Positions 11,701 through 32,060 of a stretch of DNA of 64,000 nt are shown one piece after another. The DNA is from Pterobdella sp. o SKG-2022 (Eukaryota > Annelida > Clitellata > Hirudinida > Piscicolidae), in the NCBI GenBank assembly GCA_964035795.1, contig OZ038324.1, positions 558,001-622,000 on the forward strand, given 5' to 3'. Position 1 is the stretch's first letter, and the number at the start of each line of letters is the position of its first letter. The position numbers were made by a program, and so were the translations under genes. The notes beneath the pieces were generated by a model. It saw only the letters and a list, made by a program, of their open reading frames with translations, did not search any database and was not told where the DNA came from.

Positions 11701-12510
11701 AGAGCATCCATACTAAAATAGAAATAGCTCACCTCAGGTGCATAGGCCATGTTTTGCGTCTACCCGACGACAGATTGGTGAAGAAAATAGTACTAGGTTG
11801 GAATGCCGAACTGGAGGGTCTCACAAAAGCAAAGAGAAGACAACACTCAGCTACTGGCGCAAACTCCTAACTGATGCAACAATCCCGCATGAGAACTTGC
11901 AAAAAATAGTCACAGATCGCAAAAGATGGAATTCCGAGGTCAACAATCGAAAGAAGTGGCTGTAAATGTACGAATGTCAGCAAGGACGCCAGAATAGTGA
12001 AAATCGACGTCTACCTGGCAGAGAAACACTACACGTGCCTGTGACACATTCAACCACTGAGTTCACATGTGAGGCAGAAGGGTGTGGCAAAACTTGCAAA
12101 AGCAAAGCAGGTCTGGTGATACATAAGAAAAGAATGCACAGATGATGCAAACGCCAATTGAAATAACCTGTGCACAGTCGAAGAATCTTCAACCAAGAAG
12201 CGACTTGAAAGAACCATCAAAAAACGGGTAAGGGAGAGGAGGTCGATGGCAAGAGGTTCAAATGTAGAGTGTGTGGGCTCTGGAGAAATAAGGCAAATCG
12301 GGCTAGACAAATGAGAACACATAACAATACACCAGTACACCAAAACACACCTACACCAGCAAGAACATACAGAAACAAAAAAAAACAATGCCAAAACTGT
12401 CAACGTATACTTTCAGTCACGAAAATGGCTAGACATATGTGGACATGCCAATAACCTCCCTAAGTCGGGTCTCTCATGCTTCTTAATGATGCGATAAAAA
12501 AGAAGACAAG
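8725..12510 (+). mobile_element. LINE D: 2A-like leader, endonuclease, RT, three zinc fingers
   Basis: A 48-residue leader ends in a 2A-like motif (8845-8868). The endonuclease follows at once (LKIGTWNVQRANL near 8965; GGDFNAQIG near 9350; to 9611), then a linker (9759-10301), RT fingers (LPLFKKGDRRDKNNYRGICL near 10555), an FADD catalytic box (11223-11234), a thumb and C-terminal region (11241-11870), and finally three zinc-finger-like motifs (about 12058-12145, 12256-12330 and 12388-12452) ending in a stop. At least five frame changes show that it is dead. It has more continuous domain coverage than any other LINE in the window. The clade is not certain. Confidence 0.85.
8845..8868 (+). other. 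2A-like ribosome-skipping motif
   Basis: The codons read N-I-E-K-N-P-G-P, residues 41-48 of the frame starting at 8725. The 2A consensus is D-x-E-x-N-P-G-P, so all conserved positions are kept except the first Asp, here Asn. It stands directly before the endonuclease, where 2A-like sequences are known in some APE-type LINEs of invertebrates and trypanosomes. Confidence 0.65.
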
Positions 12511-12519
12511 ACAACAATT

Positions 12520-12627
12520 TTAAACGTGTCAACCTATCAGATATGTTTTTGTGAATTTGCCGCTGTGTGTTTTGGTTCTGCTGCGATAAAAGAAACATAC
12601 ATTATCGAACACTTTCAAACGTTTGAC
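12520..12627 (-). repeat. right arm of the inverted repeat enclosing LINE D
   Basis: Reverse complement of 7860-7950 with about 20 bp of indels; the GGTTCTGCTGCG core is the clearest match. It starts just after the LINE D 3' end. Confidence 0.7.
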
Positions 12628-12639
12628 CTCCATTTATTT

Positions 12640-14560
12640 GTTCTCAAACACCGATTTATATAAAATAATAAAAATAGATACACGATGGAGCGTTGCCACG
12701 AACAATGGCCTATGACAAACTTTCGAGCAGCCATTTAGATTCTTTGAGCTCATCTTTAGCCTCAGATATGCGATTTCCCAAATCAGAAAAGAATGAGAGA
12801 CTGAAGTTTTCTTTTTTGGTAGCTTGACCAGATGGCCTTCATTCCACTCCATTGGAACAAGCTCGCTATTCAAAATTTTCTTAGAGAGGGGATAAAGTAA
12901 CTGACCACGATATCAGAGTGTGCTTTTAATGCCTCAGCAGGTATGTTGTCTGGCCCAGCTGCTTTGATTGGTTTGAGCTGTTGGATGGCCTTTTGGATCT
13001 CTTCTTCTGTGGGCTTTACATTCTATTGGCAGATCTCTCTCAGCTGGTGTGATGACCGGTGGGTGCTGAGAGCTGGATGGTTAAGCAGTTCTTCAAAGTG
13101 CTCTTTCCATCTGTTCTTTTGCCCTTCTTCTTGGATTGGATTACCTTGCTTGTCTCTCACAGGTCTCTCTGTTTTGGGAAGATTACCAGAAAGTATCTTC
13201 GTGGTGTTGTAGAGAGATCTCATGTTTTCAACTCGGGCTGCTTTCTCAGCTTCTGTTGCTAGCTGGTTTGCGAAATTTTTCTTATCCACTTTGATACTTC
13301 TAATCACAGCTCTTTTTGCGTGGATGTATGCTTCTTGAGCATTGTCCTTCTTTGCCCTTGTGCAACAGGTGTGGAAAACTGCTTTCTTCTGCTTCCTGAC
13401 CTTTATTTTGCCTAAGGTCTCTGGCGATATCCACTCTTAATTTTGGTTTTCTTGTATCCTTCTTTGCATGTTGAAGAAACAGCATTTCTCACCTCCTTCC
13501 ATTGCTCGTCATGAAATTTCCGTAAAGCAAGAAACCTATTGGTGATTGCGAGTCTGTACTCCTCCAGCTTACCTGCATCCTTCAATAGCCAGGTGTTTAA
13601 CCGATTCCTTTTGCAATGCTCATTCGTCCAATTTTTTTTTAGTTTCAGTTTCAACTTGGAATTGACGAGATGATGATCTGAGGCCACGTCCGCTCTTTTC
13701 TTGACCTTAACGTTCTCTAGAATCCTTCTGAACCTTCTCGATATACATATATGGTCGTTCTGGTTTTTTGTTATGTTCAGGTGATATCCAGGTGGCTAAG
13801 TGGATGTTTCTGTGTGCAAAGATTGTACCGCCAATCACAAGGCTACTAGTTGCACAATGATTTGCCAATCTTTCACCATTTTTATTCATCACGCTAAGAC
13901 CTTGTTTTTCCATGACTACTTCATAGCCTCTGTTATCATTACTGACTTTGGCGTTGAAGTCTCCCATTAAAACGTCGACGTCTCTATCTGGGAAGGAGTT
14001 GATGGTATCTTGCAACCTGTCATAGCACTTGTTTTTGATCTCGTCACCACTGTTGTTTGTTGGAGCGTAGCATTGAACATTGTTTAACCTCATCCTTTTA
14101 TGGCTTGTTTTGAATGAGTCTGTAATGATGTGTGGGCTGTGGGCTTCCCATGCGATGAACGCTTTCTGAGCTGCTTTGGAAAACATGAAAGCAACTCCTT
14201 CTGTGTGAGGTGCGTTATCTTCCTCATTGCCGGAACACAGTAGCCTTTCTCCTGTAACCAGCAGCTTCTGTCCTCTACCAGTCCACCTTGACACGCTAAT
14301 GCCGGAATATCAAGATGGTAGTTTCTCATTTCTGCTTCTACTTTTGCTGTTTTCCCCGCAGTGTACATGGTGCGAACTTTCCATGTACCTAAATTCAGGG
14401 TTGCCTTGGTTGAGAGGATGAACTTCGGTTGAGTGGCTTCCTTTCGGCTTTCACCCTCCCACGTAATAAGATCTCCGCTATTGCCGGTCCCAAGCCCAGA
14501 TGAAAAAAAAGGAGGATTTTGCATGGGGTTGGCAACCTCCTTTTAGAAAAAGACTTCTGC
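12640..14560 (-). mobile_element. RTE-like LINE, 3' truncated (endonuclease plus RT start)
   Basis: The minus strand starts with GLGTGNSGDLITWEGESRKE (near 14490), then LNLGTWKVRTMYTAGKTA, MGDFNAKVSND (near 13965), SDHHLVNSKLKLKLKKNW (13680), a linker (13307-13023) and the first RT strand LVPMEWNEGHLVKLPKK (12860). The rest of the RT is absent. This layout and wording are those of widespread RTE-type elements. Frame changes are present. Confidence 0.85.
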
Positions 14561-15220
14561 TACGAAATCACCAATAAAGAAGAAGAAAATACCAAGTAAC
14601 TTTGTCTTGGGAATTAGGAAGACTTCCACTTGATAAAATATTGCAAAGTTTAGAAATTGAATTAGATAATTTCTTACCAGCTTCAAATTTGGTGGATGAA
14701 GTGAGGTCCTTCTAGTGTCTGAGCCCTAAACCATCTAATTCAGCACTACTGCTAAGAAAAAAAGACCTCAAGGCTGCAAGACCTCGATTGGATTAATAGT
14801 AGGCGAATGATCAAATAAAAAAAAAGGTGATAAGCAAAAATCAGAAGAAGTAGGTGGATGTTTAAGACGGAGAGCGTCCGTGACTAGCAGTAGGGCAGTT
14901 AATTGTATCGTCTGACGCAACTACACGGACAGCTACAGAAACATCACCTTCGATCAATTCAGCGTTAACTCGTTCACACAACTGTGTTTTTTTATCGAAA
15001 ACACCGAAAAGTGGCTTCACGGACGTTTTATGATAAGGCTAAACATATCGAAAATTATAGCTTTTGATTTGCAATGTTCTTAAAAAAGCACCTTTTGTAG
15101 GCTCAAAAAATCATATTTTAAACAGATTTTCGACTAAATCTTCGAACTAAGCCGGTGAAGTTTTAACTGAGTTTTTTCGTTTGTGTACACAAAATGCACA
15201 TGAATAATGTTATGTTACAG
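14561..15220. other. intergenic or intronic, no exon recognised
   Basis: Probably an intron of the CAP-like gene. CGTCCGTG near 14874 and CACGGACG near 15020 form a short inverted pair about 145 bp apart, possibly the ends of a small MITE. Nothing else is recognised. Confidence 0.4.
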
Positions 15221-15671
15221 AGGAAACTATGAGGGAGAGAGGCCCTACATAAAGGGGAATCCATGCGCCAAGTGCAAGACCATCTGTGAAGAGGGCCTAT
15301 GTTGTGAGTCTCTTGTGCATCTGTCGATTTTCTCATCAGCCTATCTACCTATCTTTATCTTTCGAACTATCTGCTCATCTTTTTTTTTTCACCTATATCT
15401 ATCTATCTATCTATCTGTATTCATCTATGTATCTATATCAAAATATCGATTTTTTGTTTTATCTGTTTAATAATCTATTAGATACTCACCTACGTATTTA
15501 TATCCATTTATCTAACTGAATTTAGTTATATATTCATTCAACTAACATCTGCCCATCTTCGCAGCGTCAGAAAGCCTGGTCGACTTGGCGGGATGTCTAC
15601 AGACACGACTCTCCTTCGTCTGCCTCTTCATTGTTCTCGCCCTGTTCTTGCGGGCCATCCAATTCATTTGA
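15221..15671 (+). CDS. CAP/SCP-superfamily (GLIPR1-like) protein, last two coding exons
   Basis: Exon 15221-15303 follows a ttacag acceptor and ends at a perfect gtgagt donor. It encodes RGNYEGERPYIKGNPCAKC, then KTICEEGLC. This is the C-terminal signature of CAP proteins, usually CNYxPxGNYxGxxPYxxGxPCxxC. Exon 15565-15671 follows gcag and joins in phase (TGT T|CG). It ends in a hydrophobic stretch, LSFVCLFIVLALFL, then RAIQFI and a TGA stop. A C-terminal hydrophobic tail suggests a membrane or GPI anchor, as in GLIPR1-type members. The main CAP domain exons are not visible upstream, perhaps separated by the LINEs at 8.7-14.6 kb or outside the window. It converges on paramyosin. Confidence 0.7.
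15396..15420 (+). repeat. (TATC)n microsatellite
   Basis: Short CTAT tetranucleotide run inside the last intron of the CAP-like gene. Confidence 0.7.
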
Positions 15672-16829
15672 CTTCAAAATTTATCTCAGTTTCTATCGTT
15701 ACTTTGCTTAAGCTTTGATATTTTGAGTCTATCTTTGGAGATATGCTTTAAAGTTATTTTTTATTTTATTTGTTTATCTTTATAAATCTTGTTATCTATT
15801 TTCAATACAAATCTGTGAAGGTGTTTGCTATTTGCTTGCTCAAAATGAGACCTGTCACCAGATTCCTCCCGATTGTGTGGCAGGGAGGTCGAGAGTCAAA
15901 TTTTTTAATTTTTGTCCCTTTAAACCGAAAGTAACGTGCTACCAAAATTGAAATGATATTCCGTTTTCATCAGATCTCGGCGTGGAAGCTTGAAAATATT
16001 CTAAATTTTTTCAATAAAACACTCAAAAAGTACTAGTATCAGTTTTCACTTGATGACGTCAGACGCCTTGCATCTAGTTATTTACTCTTGCGATGACTCA
16101 AAGTGGATATATATAAAAGAAAAAGTTGCAATAGAATATATATGATCTATAAATTTGAATTTCAAAAAACCTTTGAAAATTAATGATTTTGAACTAAATG
16201 AAAGAGTTGAAGGGAATGATGCATCGAGGCTTTAGATATGATCTCCAGAAAATTGGGCAGCAACAAAAAGTTTCCACTCGTTCCTGTTTTGAGCCAGCTT
16301 GGTGATGGTGCTTTAGCTTTGGGTTCTCGAAGCACACAAGACACCCGACCACGACAAGGTAGCAGTTCACCAAGTAGATTATCTGGATACCATAACGTTT
16401 TTGAGCCACAATGCCGTCACTGACTGGGAAAGTTATTTCTGATAAAACTGCGGCTACATTGTTTTTTATTGTGAAATTCATTCCGGACTTCGTTCTCCAG
16501 TAGTTTTTCATTCCATTAAAAGTTTAGCCACCATGGAGGATTGCTTCATGTTTAGTTCCTCTCCTAGTTTTTCTATCTTGCATCGTTTTCATCTTTCACT
16601 GAACTCTCTTTTACTTGTTTCCTTTTCACTGGAGTCCTGAACCTCTAGCACAGCCGTTCAGCTCATGAGTGACAGTCGAGCCAGTAGCTTGAGGCTTTTT
16701 TTGTTTTTCATCATTGAATGAATAAAAAAAGGTTCAAATGATCCTTGATGAAGTTAAATGTAGTCTGATCCTACTATTAGCATAGAAAAAACTGTAATGC
16801 TTTTAAGCTCTGGACATCGTAATTTTAAT
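15672..16829. other. intergenic, nothing firm
   Basis: 3' flank of the CAP-like gene. A minus frame at 16194-16511 contains AQNRNEWKLFV-like wording in an alternative frame, faintly like a LINE C-terminus; I do not claim it. Confidence 0.3.
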
Positions 16830-17400
16830 GTGAACAACTCTGTTGAAAAAAGTTGATGTCTTTACCTATCTCTGTTTTTCGCTATCCAAAAGCATGAGTG
16901 GCAATCATGAAATCACTTTCAGAATAAGAAAGGCTTCTACATCTTTTGGTCAACTATCAAACGTGCTTGGCAAACCAGCCCTTAAGTATTCACACTAAGG
17001 TCAGAGTTGATGAAGTATTTTGGCATTTTTCTTTACAGTGCTTTAACTTGGACAACATATAGAAAACAAAATTCTTTATTGAGTGCATACAAAGTGCACA
17101 AGCTTCTTTATAAGAAAAGCCTTATAAATATCTCTCCTTGGCTGAAGTTTTATCGTTTAAGTTGGACACTAACCGTATGCCAAATCACCGCATCTCGTTT
17201 TCTTCTTCACAGTGTACTAGAAGGTAGTCGCCCATTGGGTAGGGCATGTTTAAGGTACAAAAATGTTCTGAAACGTGAAATGATACTTTCATTCGACCTG
17301 ACTAAGCGATTGAATCTTGTTTCAGCAAATTATAGTGATAAACTTCAGGCTACTCGGTTGAAGCGATCTTGAAACATAAAGAATGGAGTCAATGGTGATA
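16830..17400 (+). mobile_element. LINE RT C-terminal fragment
   Basis: The plus strand reads ITFRIRKASTSFGQLSNVLG (near 16915), LYSALTWTTYRK (17030) and GSRPLGRACLRYKNVLKREM (17225), the region after the RT thumb (usual LLYGSETWTTYRKH and RPLGRPxLRYKDVLKRD). Several stops. 5' truncated. Confidence 0.75.
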
Positions 17401-17707
17401 CAGGACAAAGCCTGCCTGATATTGTTTCAAAAAAGAGGCGTGAGCAAGAGGGCTCTAAAAATATTCAGTAAAAATTATTTTTTAAGAGGCTGATCGGCAC
17501 TAGAAATGAGAAGAGATGAAAAAAGATGACAATATAACATGATAATGAAGTAGAGAAGGTAATTGGGATGAGCTTGGGCCACCTAGGGGGCAATTTTTCT
17601 ACTCTCAGTGCATGTTTAACTGCAATCATTAGCCTTGCAGTGTAAAAAAGTTTCTTTCGACAGAGAGCTTGAAAGTCTTTCCTACAGAGCTTGTAAGCCT
17701 CTAAAAC

Positions 17708-17870
17708 ACAGTTGCCCGCTCAGCTCAAAGGTAAAGCATTAGACTAATTATCCAAAGTTACTGGATTCGATCTAGCGCGATCTGACAATTAATTACACAT
17801 TGAGCAACGCTCTGTAAAACACCTGTTGAACTACCAAAACCCCAGTATGAAGTGACTAATGGTCCATTTA
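17708..17870 (+). mobile_element. degraded tRNA-derived SINE
   Basis: GCTCAAAGGTAAAGCATTAG and ATTATCCAAAGTTACTGGATTCGATCT match the SINE head. The body and GCGCTT hairpin are lost. Confidence 0.65.
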
Positions 17871-18321
17871 AAAAAAAAGAGACTGAATCCCTTGCATGAA
17901 AGTTTGAAGTACTTGCCGCCTCGATCCACCTAACGTTTCAATGTGCTTTTGTGTACTCATACCAAGTGTTTTGAATCGAAAGTGAAATATTTAAAAAATA
18001 ATGTCATGTATTTCAAATTCTTAATTATAACTCATATTTAAAAAACAAATTCCTAAGAAGCTTGACGTCAAAATTTGTTTGCAATAAAGATTTGAGCAAA
18101 TCAAAATTGAGTTTATTTGCTGAACACACTGATTCAAATCATGTTCGAAAAGCAATCAAAAATTTCAAAATGTAATATATTCAAAAATATATAAAAATAT
18201 AATAATTACAAATAATTCCAAAGTTTTGCGAAACAAAATCTTCAAAGGCTGCAATCTTTTCTGCAATGAAAAATGAATTTAAACTTGACCAATCAAATAA
18301 ATTTTAACTCTTACCTAAAAT
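17871..18321. other. AT-rich 3' flank of paramyosin
   Basis: Contains the 3' UTR of the minus-strand paramyosin gene. A possible AATAAA on the minus strand lies near 18110. No other feature seen. Confidence 0.35.
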
Positions 18322-27244
<8,923 letters not shown>

Positions 27245-28039
27245 CTATTTTCGAAATAATTTTTATTTTATTTATTTATGTTTTATGTGGTTTAAATGAG
27301 AAATAGATCGGTTAAAACGGTTTTCTTGCTCTGAGTCCTCCGCACCAGACTCAACAAAAGGCTCGATGCTCCACGTAGGAACGAACTTGTGTGTTTGTGT
27401 ATGTGTCCATAGGTATATTGTGTGTGGATGTGGTTGTATGTATGCTGTGTGTAGATGGTATATTATGTATGTACTTGTTTGTGTAGTCTTTTCATAACCA
27501 TGTATTTTGAAGATGACTGAAAATGAAGGGGAAATGTGCCACAACGCCTCAAACCACTAAAGAAAGACACCAGTGTATGACCTTCAAGCAGAGATTCAAA
27601 GGGGTGTGCCACAACAGCTCAATTTTTTTTTCTCATCTGTAAGAAACGTCACTAAGTTATGAAGCATGCACAAGAGAAAAAATCAAGAAGTCAGAATCAT
27701 GGTGAATAAAAAGAATTTTGAGCCAGCCAGTTATAAAGTAAACTAATTTTAGTTTCGAGGTTATTTTTTTTGATTTGAAAGAATTTTAAAATGAATTCAT
27801 GAAGTTAAAAAATGAAAATCCAAAAATTTCGTTTTCGAACGATAAAGTCGGGTTTGTTTTCTCTAAATATTCAAAATTTGTCTCAATCTCAGCGAATTGA
27901 GCAAATAAATCCATAATACTTTGATTAAAAGTTTGAAAAGCAAACTAATTATCTGAATAATTAAAAACCGAACAAGGTTAGCAAAGTTCAAAGAAACAGC
28001 AGCTGATCAAAAGAAGAGCCTAGTGGAAGCTCTGGTAAT
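27245..28039. other. upstream region of paramyosin, no exon placed
   Basis: Should hold the paramyosin 5' exon and promoter. A minus frame near 27370-27300 (VESGAEDSEQENR) is the only protein-like stretch, but no matching splice site gives the right phase. Confidence 0.3.
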
Positions 28040-28715
28040 ATACATTTGCCCCATCACTCTCCTGCAAGAAACAAGGCTGACGAGGAAGAATGGCTCATAA
28101 GTGCTAGTTACAAAGTAATGTTACACAAGCATCAAAGCCACTTGACCATCTTATCAGAGGCAACTCTTAACCAACTCAGAAATGAACTATCATTTCTGAC
28201 CTGTGATGGAGTTAGTATATGCCGATGATGTTGACTTTGTCTTCCTCAATTAGCAAGATGCTGATAAATGTGGAAGTACTATATACAATATACTTCAAGA
28301 ATAAAACCTCAGCTTATCTTGCCTAAACAGAACTTACAACCATGAAGAGAAGACGAGAAATGGTGAAGACAAAGAAACTCGGTTGTGTACTCGGTGATGA
28401 TAAGGGTTATCAACAACGCAAATCTCTCGCTACTGCAGTTTTTTGTGCTCTTACAAGGCTGTCGAGTAAGGTTGATGAAAGGACGCGAGTAAACATGCCT
28501 AAGACATTAGAGGGGCTTCAAAAAAATATTTAACGAGAAATTATTGCCAAAATAAAGACTAGTTCTATGAGCAAAATGCTAAATCGATGGGTTTTTCTTA
28601 TAAAGACTGCCAAGAGAAACCCAAGCTCAATTTGCCATGAAATCTAAGGCAACGAAAACGCTCAGAAATTCAGAAAAAGACCCAAAACAACAATGGCCAC
28701 CAATCTTAGTGACGA
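28040..28715 (+). mobile_element. LINE RT C-terminal fragment
   Basis: KTKKLGCVLGDDKGYQQRKS and FCALTRLSSKVDERTRV (28342-28533) are the strand and helix after the RT catalytic site; upstream CDGVSICR with a shifted frame and FVFLN-like wording marks the palm. The usual LYN.GTW block is deleted; the tail resembles RKRPKTTMATNLSDDL. Frame broken. Confidence 0.75.
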
Positions 28716-28717
28716 TC

Positions 28718-28895
28718 TGTCGGCCTCTATGAGCTCAGCTGAAAGAGCATTAGACTAATTATCTGAAGTTACCGGGTTCGATCCCGCGTAGGCCGAAAAT
28801 TAGCACCATTTCTCCCGTGTGTTTGAATTTGTAGCAAGCGCTTTGATCTATAAGGAAAAACGATTTATAAAACCACCTTACATAACATAACATTA
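28718..28895 (+). mobile_element. tRNA-derived SINE
   Basis: GAGCTCAGCTGAAAGAGCAT (A-box region), GTTACCGGGTTCGATCCCGC (B-box), the shared body and the AGCGCTTTGATC hairpin (second half mutated to AACGATTT). Confidence 0.85.
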
Positions 28896-29260
28896 AATTA
28901 AATTATTTTACATTAAGGAGGCTTACAATCGCTAAATAGTTTTTATTAAAATACGAAGCTTTTCGTTATCAAAGAAACATTTTGAAGTATGACTTTACAT
29001 TAAATTCAAAGAAACATTTTGAAGTATGACTTTACATTAAATTTTTTACATTCCATTAAATTACATTACATTACATTAAATTTTTGACATTCCATTACAT
29101 TTTATCCTATAAATTAGATTTTATTACATTTTTTACATTAAATTAAATTTTTACATTAAATTAAATTTTTACATTAAATTAAATTTTTACATTAAATTAT
29201 ATTTTTACATTAAATTATATTTTATCCTATTAAATTACAATTATTACGTTACAATCGTGT
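28896..29260 (+). repeat. expanded TTACATTAAA low-complexity tract
   Basis: Follows the SINE tail directly and is built from ACATTA/AAATTT units, including a 38-bp direct duplication (CAAAGAAACATTTTGAAGTA at about 28970 and 29007). It looks like a SINE tail that grew by slippage and unequal exchange. Confidence 0.75.
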
Positions 29261-31114
29261 TGAGAAAAGTTTACAGCGAAAAGCTTCGATAGGAATGTAA
29301 CAAGCAAACTGATATTAGTTGCAATGAGCCAAGGATGAGGGGCTGCATAGTAACTACATATCATGTGATTTTTTAAACTTATTTACAATTACATAATCTG
29401 AATTTTAAAAAAATCTTTTTGAGTTTGCGAAATAGATCAATAATTTTGAAAGGTTAAATAAATTATTATCGGAAATAAATACAAGGATAAAAGATATTTT
29501 AGCTTCATTGGACTGAATGCATTGTGGAAAAAACTTGGTAATCATGAAAAATTCCTCACCTTCTAGTGAACTTTTTGATGCTACGAGACATTATCAAATG
29601 CAAAAAGTGAACTTGTAAAATGAAAAGAAGAAGAAGAAACGAAAACTGGCAGTTGTGGGCTAGTAGGTAGATATACTTTCCCCCTTCTCATTCTCTCTCT
29701 TTTCCCACTCATTATTTTTATTTTTCTTGAAAATTTTTTTATATTATTTTATTGTTTTACATCGGTTCATTATAATTTAATTTTTAGTTCTATCAACAAA
29801 AAACAACTTAAGTAATTATGGCAGAATATTTTCCACCCACGTGCTTTTCATCACAATACTTCAGTTTCCTTTCCACTTTGAAGTAATAATAACTCCATTT
29901 CCACATTTATTCGTAGATGCTAAGTGAGGTTTTGAACTTTTGCAAACGCGTACTTGGTCAGCTCAAAGGACTTCCCTTACCAACTATGTGCTACGGGGTT
30001 TCTGAAATTTTAAAATTAAAAATAATTATAACTAGTTTTATTGAAAATGGATTTTTGAAATTATTTTTAGAGTTAAAATATTTTTTATTTTGGTGAACAT
30101 GTGGCTTAATAGCGCATGATTTCAAGGCTCAAAATTTTGATGAAAGTTATAAATAGTATCAAAAGTTTATCCTTTCACAAAGTTAGTGGAAAAATCCATC
30201 AATCAATCAGGTTATGCTAGCGCTCATTAAGAAAACTACAAGGTATTCAAGGATTTATAACAGCGTCATTACTTTTTTTAATGCTCAACTCATCATCAAA
30301 TATAATTTATTTCACTATTTATTTCTTCATTTATTATAATCAATCGTTTTGAGTTGGTGCTCTCTGGTGAGTTTCAATTATACTCAGAACCTCTATGACG
30401 GGTAGGATATTTGATACATCCCTCTGCAAATTGGATTTAATTACTAAAAATGTTACTTCAATGCATTTTTAAGCATAAGATATAAATAGAATGATAAATA
30501 AAGAAAAACATTCACTGAATCGAGCTGCTCTCAGCCAATCAGCTTGTATCTTGTGAAGCACAATAATAATTGCAATTTAATAAGAATGCTAAAAATAAAC
30601 ATAATAATTGAAAAAAAAATAAAAGCAATAATAATAATAATAATAGATTGAAAACAATAAGGAGAAATGAAGCATAGATGCTGTTCTTATAAAAGGATGA
30701 GCAGTAAGATTGCAGGAACTTTTGCGGTTTTCATATTGGCATATCATTATGCCTTATATGATTATACCTTTAACTGGTGCGTGTTATTGTTCTGCTTACA
30801 ACTCTGCTTGTGCTCGCATTTCTCTTTTTGTACATTGGCAAAATTTATTTTTTCTTAAAGAATACAATCTTTCTAACCTTTGATCTTAATTGAAAGCTAT
30901 ATTTAGAATTTTTCTAAGAATTGAAACTCAGGTTTTGAAAAAATTTAAGACCTACAACTTCCTCTGCCACACTCTCAGGGCTTATGCAAACTTTATGCAC
31001 AAAAAATTTTATAATTTCGTCCATGAGTATTCAAAGGTTTTTGATAAGAACTCTTCATGTTTCATAAGCCTTCTTAAGCTCTCATAAAATATGCTTCATT
31101 CATTTTCGCTCTAT
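29261..31114. other. AT-rich intergenic DNA, no gene recognised
   Basis: Only short frames such as 30667-30858, with no domain or splice evidence. An (AAT)n run lies near 30630. Confidence 0.4.
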
Positions 31115-31435
31115 TATACTTAAGTCTTTCAAACTTCTCCCTTTTTTGACCACAAGCTCTTCTTCTTTTGGATAAAGATTTCTCCTTCTTTTGACTACAA
31201 ACTCCTTCCTTTTTTGAGCACAAACTCCTCTCTCTTGACCACAAATTTTTCCCTTTTTTGACCACAAACACCTCTTTTTTGACCAGAAGCTCCTCTCTCT
31301 TTTGACCACAAATCCTCTTTTTTGTGACCACAAGTTCCTCCTTTTTTGACCACAAGCTCATCTTTTTTGTGACTACAAACTCTTCTTCTTACTGACCACA
31401 AACTTCTTTTTTTGACCACAAACTCCACAAACTTT
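31115..31435 (-). repeat. minisatellite, ~20-24 bp unit
   Basis: About 14 variable units of TTTTTTGACCACAAACTCCTC on the plus strand. On the minus strand it reads as SLWSKKR/FVVKKR-like frames, which I treat as repeat translation. Confidence 0.85.
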
Positions 31436-31494
31436 GATGAGGGTATCGGTCACTCCGCTTCCACTCTCAATTTACTGCTCCATCTTTTTTTTTT

Positions 31495-32060
31495 TTTTTA
31501 TTTTTAATGAAAACGGTGATTGGCTAACAGAACTGGAAGCAATAAGGCATAGATGGAAAGCTTATATTGACCGTCTTTACAAAGCTCAAAACAAACCGGT
31601 TAGCTTAGAACTGGAAGATGAATCACGTGTAGAAGGAGATGCTTTGGGACCTGGATTAATTACCAGTGAAATAGAAGAGGCAATAAGAAGGTTGGGTAGG
31701 AAGAAGGCAGAGGGATGTGATGACATACTTGCAGAATTTTTACACGCTTCACGTGGTGAGCCATTGGACCAATTTATAAAGCTGTGTAAGAAAATTAATG
31801 AAGAGGGAGTATGGCTATCAGATTTCAAAAGAAGTGTATTAGTGCCTCTGAAAAAGAAAAGGAATGCCACGAGATGTGAAGATTTCAGACGCATCAATCT
31901 AATATTTCAAGCCACAAAAGTGGTATTGAGAATAATAAAAAGAAGACTGACAACGAAGGCTAAAGAATTTATAGAAAACGATCAGTTTTGATTCCTTAAG
32001 GAGAGAGGCACGAGAGAAGCTATCGGAGTGACGAGGTGCCTAATGGAGCGCATTTGAATA
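31495..32060 (+). mobile_element. LINE fragment, linker and RT fingers
   Basis: One frame (31495-31989) reads RHRWKAYIDRLYKAQNKP, AIRRLGRKKAEGCDDILAEF, WLSDFKRSVLVPLKKKRNAT and CEDFRRINLIFQATKVVLRI, matching the start of a LINE RT (usual KAxGxDxIxxELL, WPxxWxxSxxIPLxKKG, NYRxISLL). It stops at ENDQF, where the usual continuation is QFGFRxGxGTRDA; GTREAIGVTR follows in another frame. Confidence 0.8.

Noticed and set aside
14570..15200. Upstream CAP-domain exons (HNxxR, GHYTQ motifs)
   Set aside because: Looked for and not found in either direction nearby.
16194..16511. 105-residue minus-strand frame
   Set aside because: Only a vague LINE-like string in another frame; not enough to call.
30667..30858. 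Hydrophobic 63-residue frame
   Set aside because: No family resemblance, no splice or promoter context; AT-rich chance frame.
31074..31428. Lys/Trp-rich minus-strand frames
   Set aside because: Translation of the 20-24-bp minisatellite in three frames.
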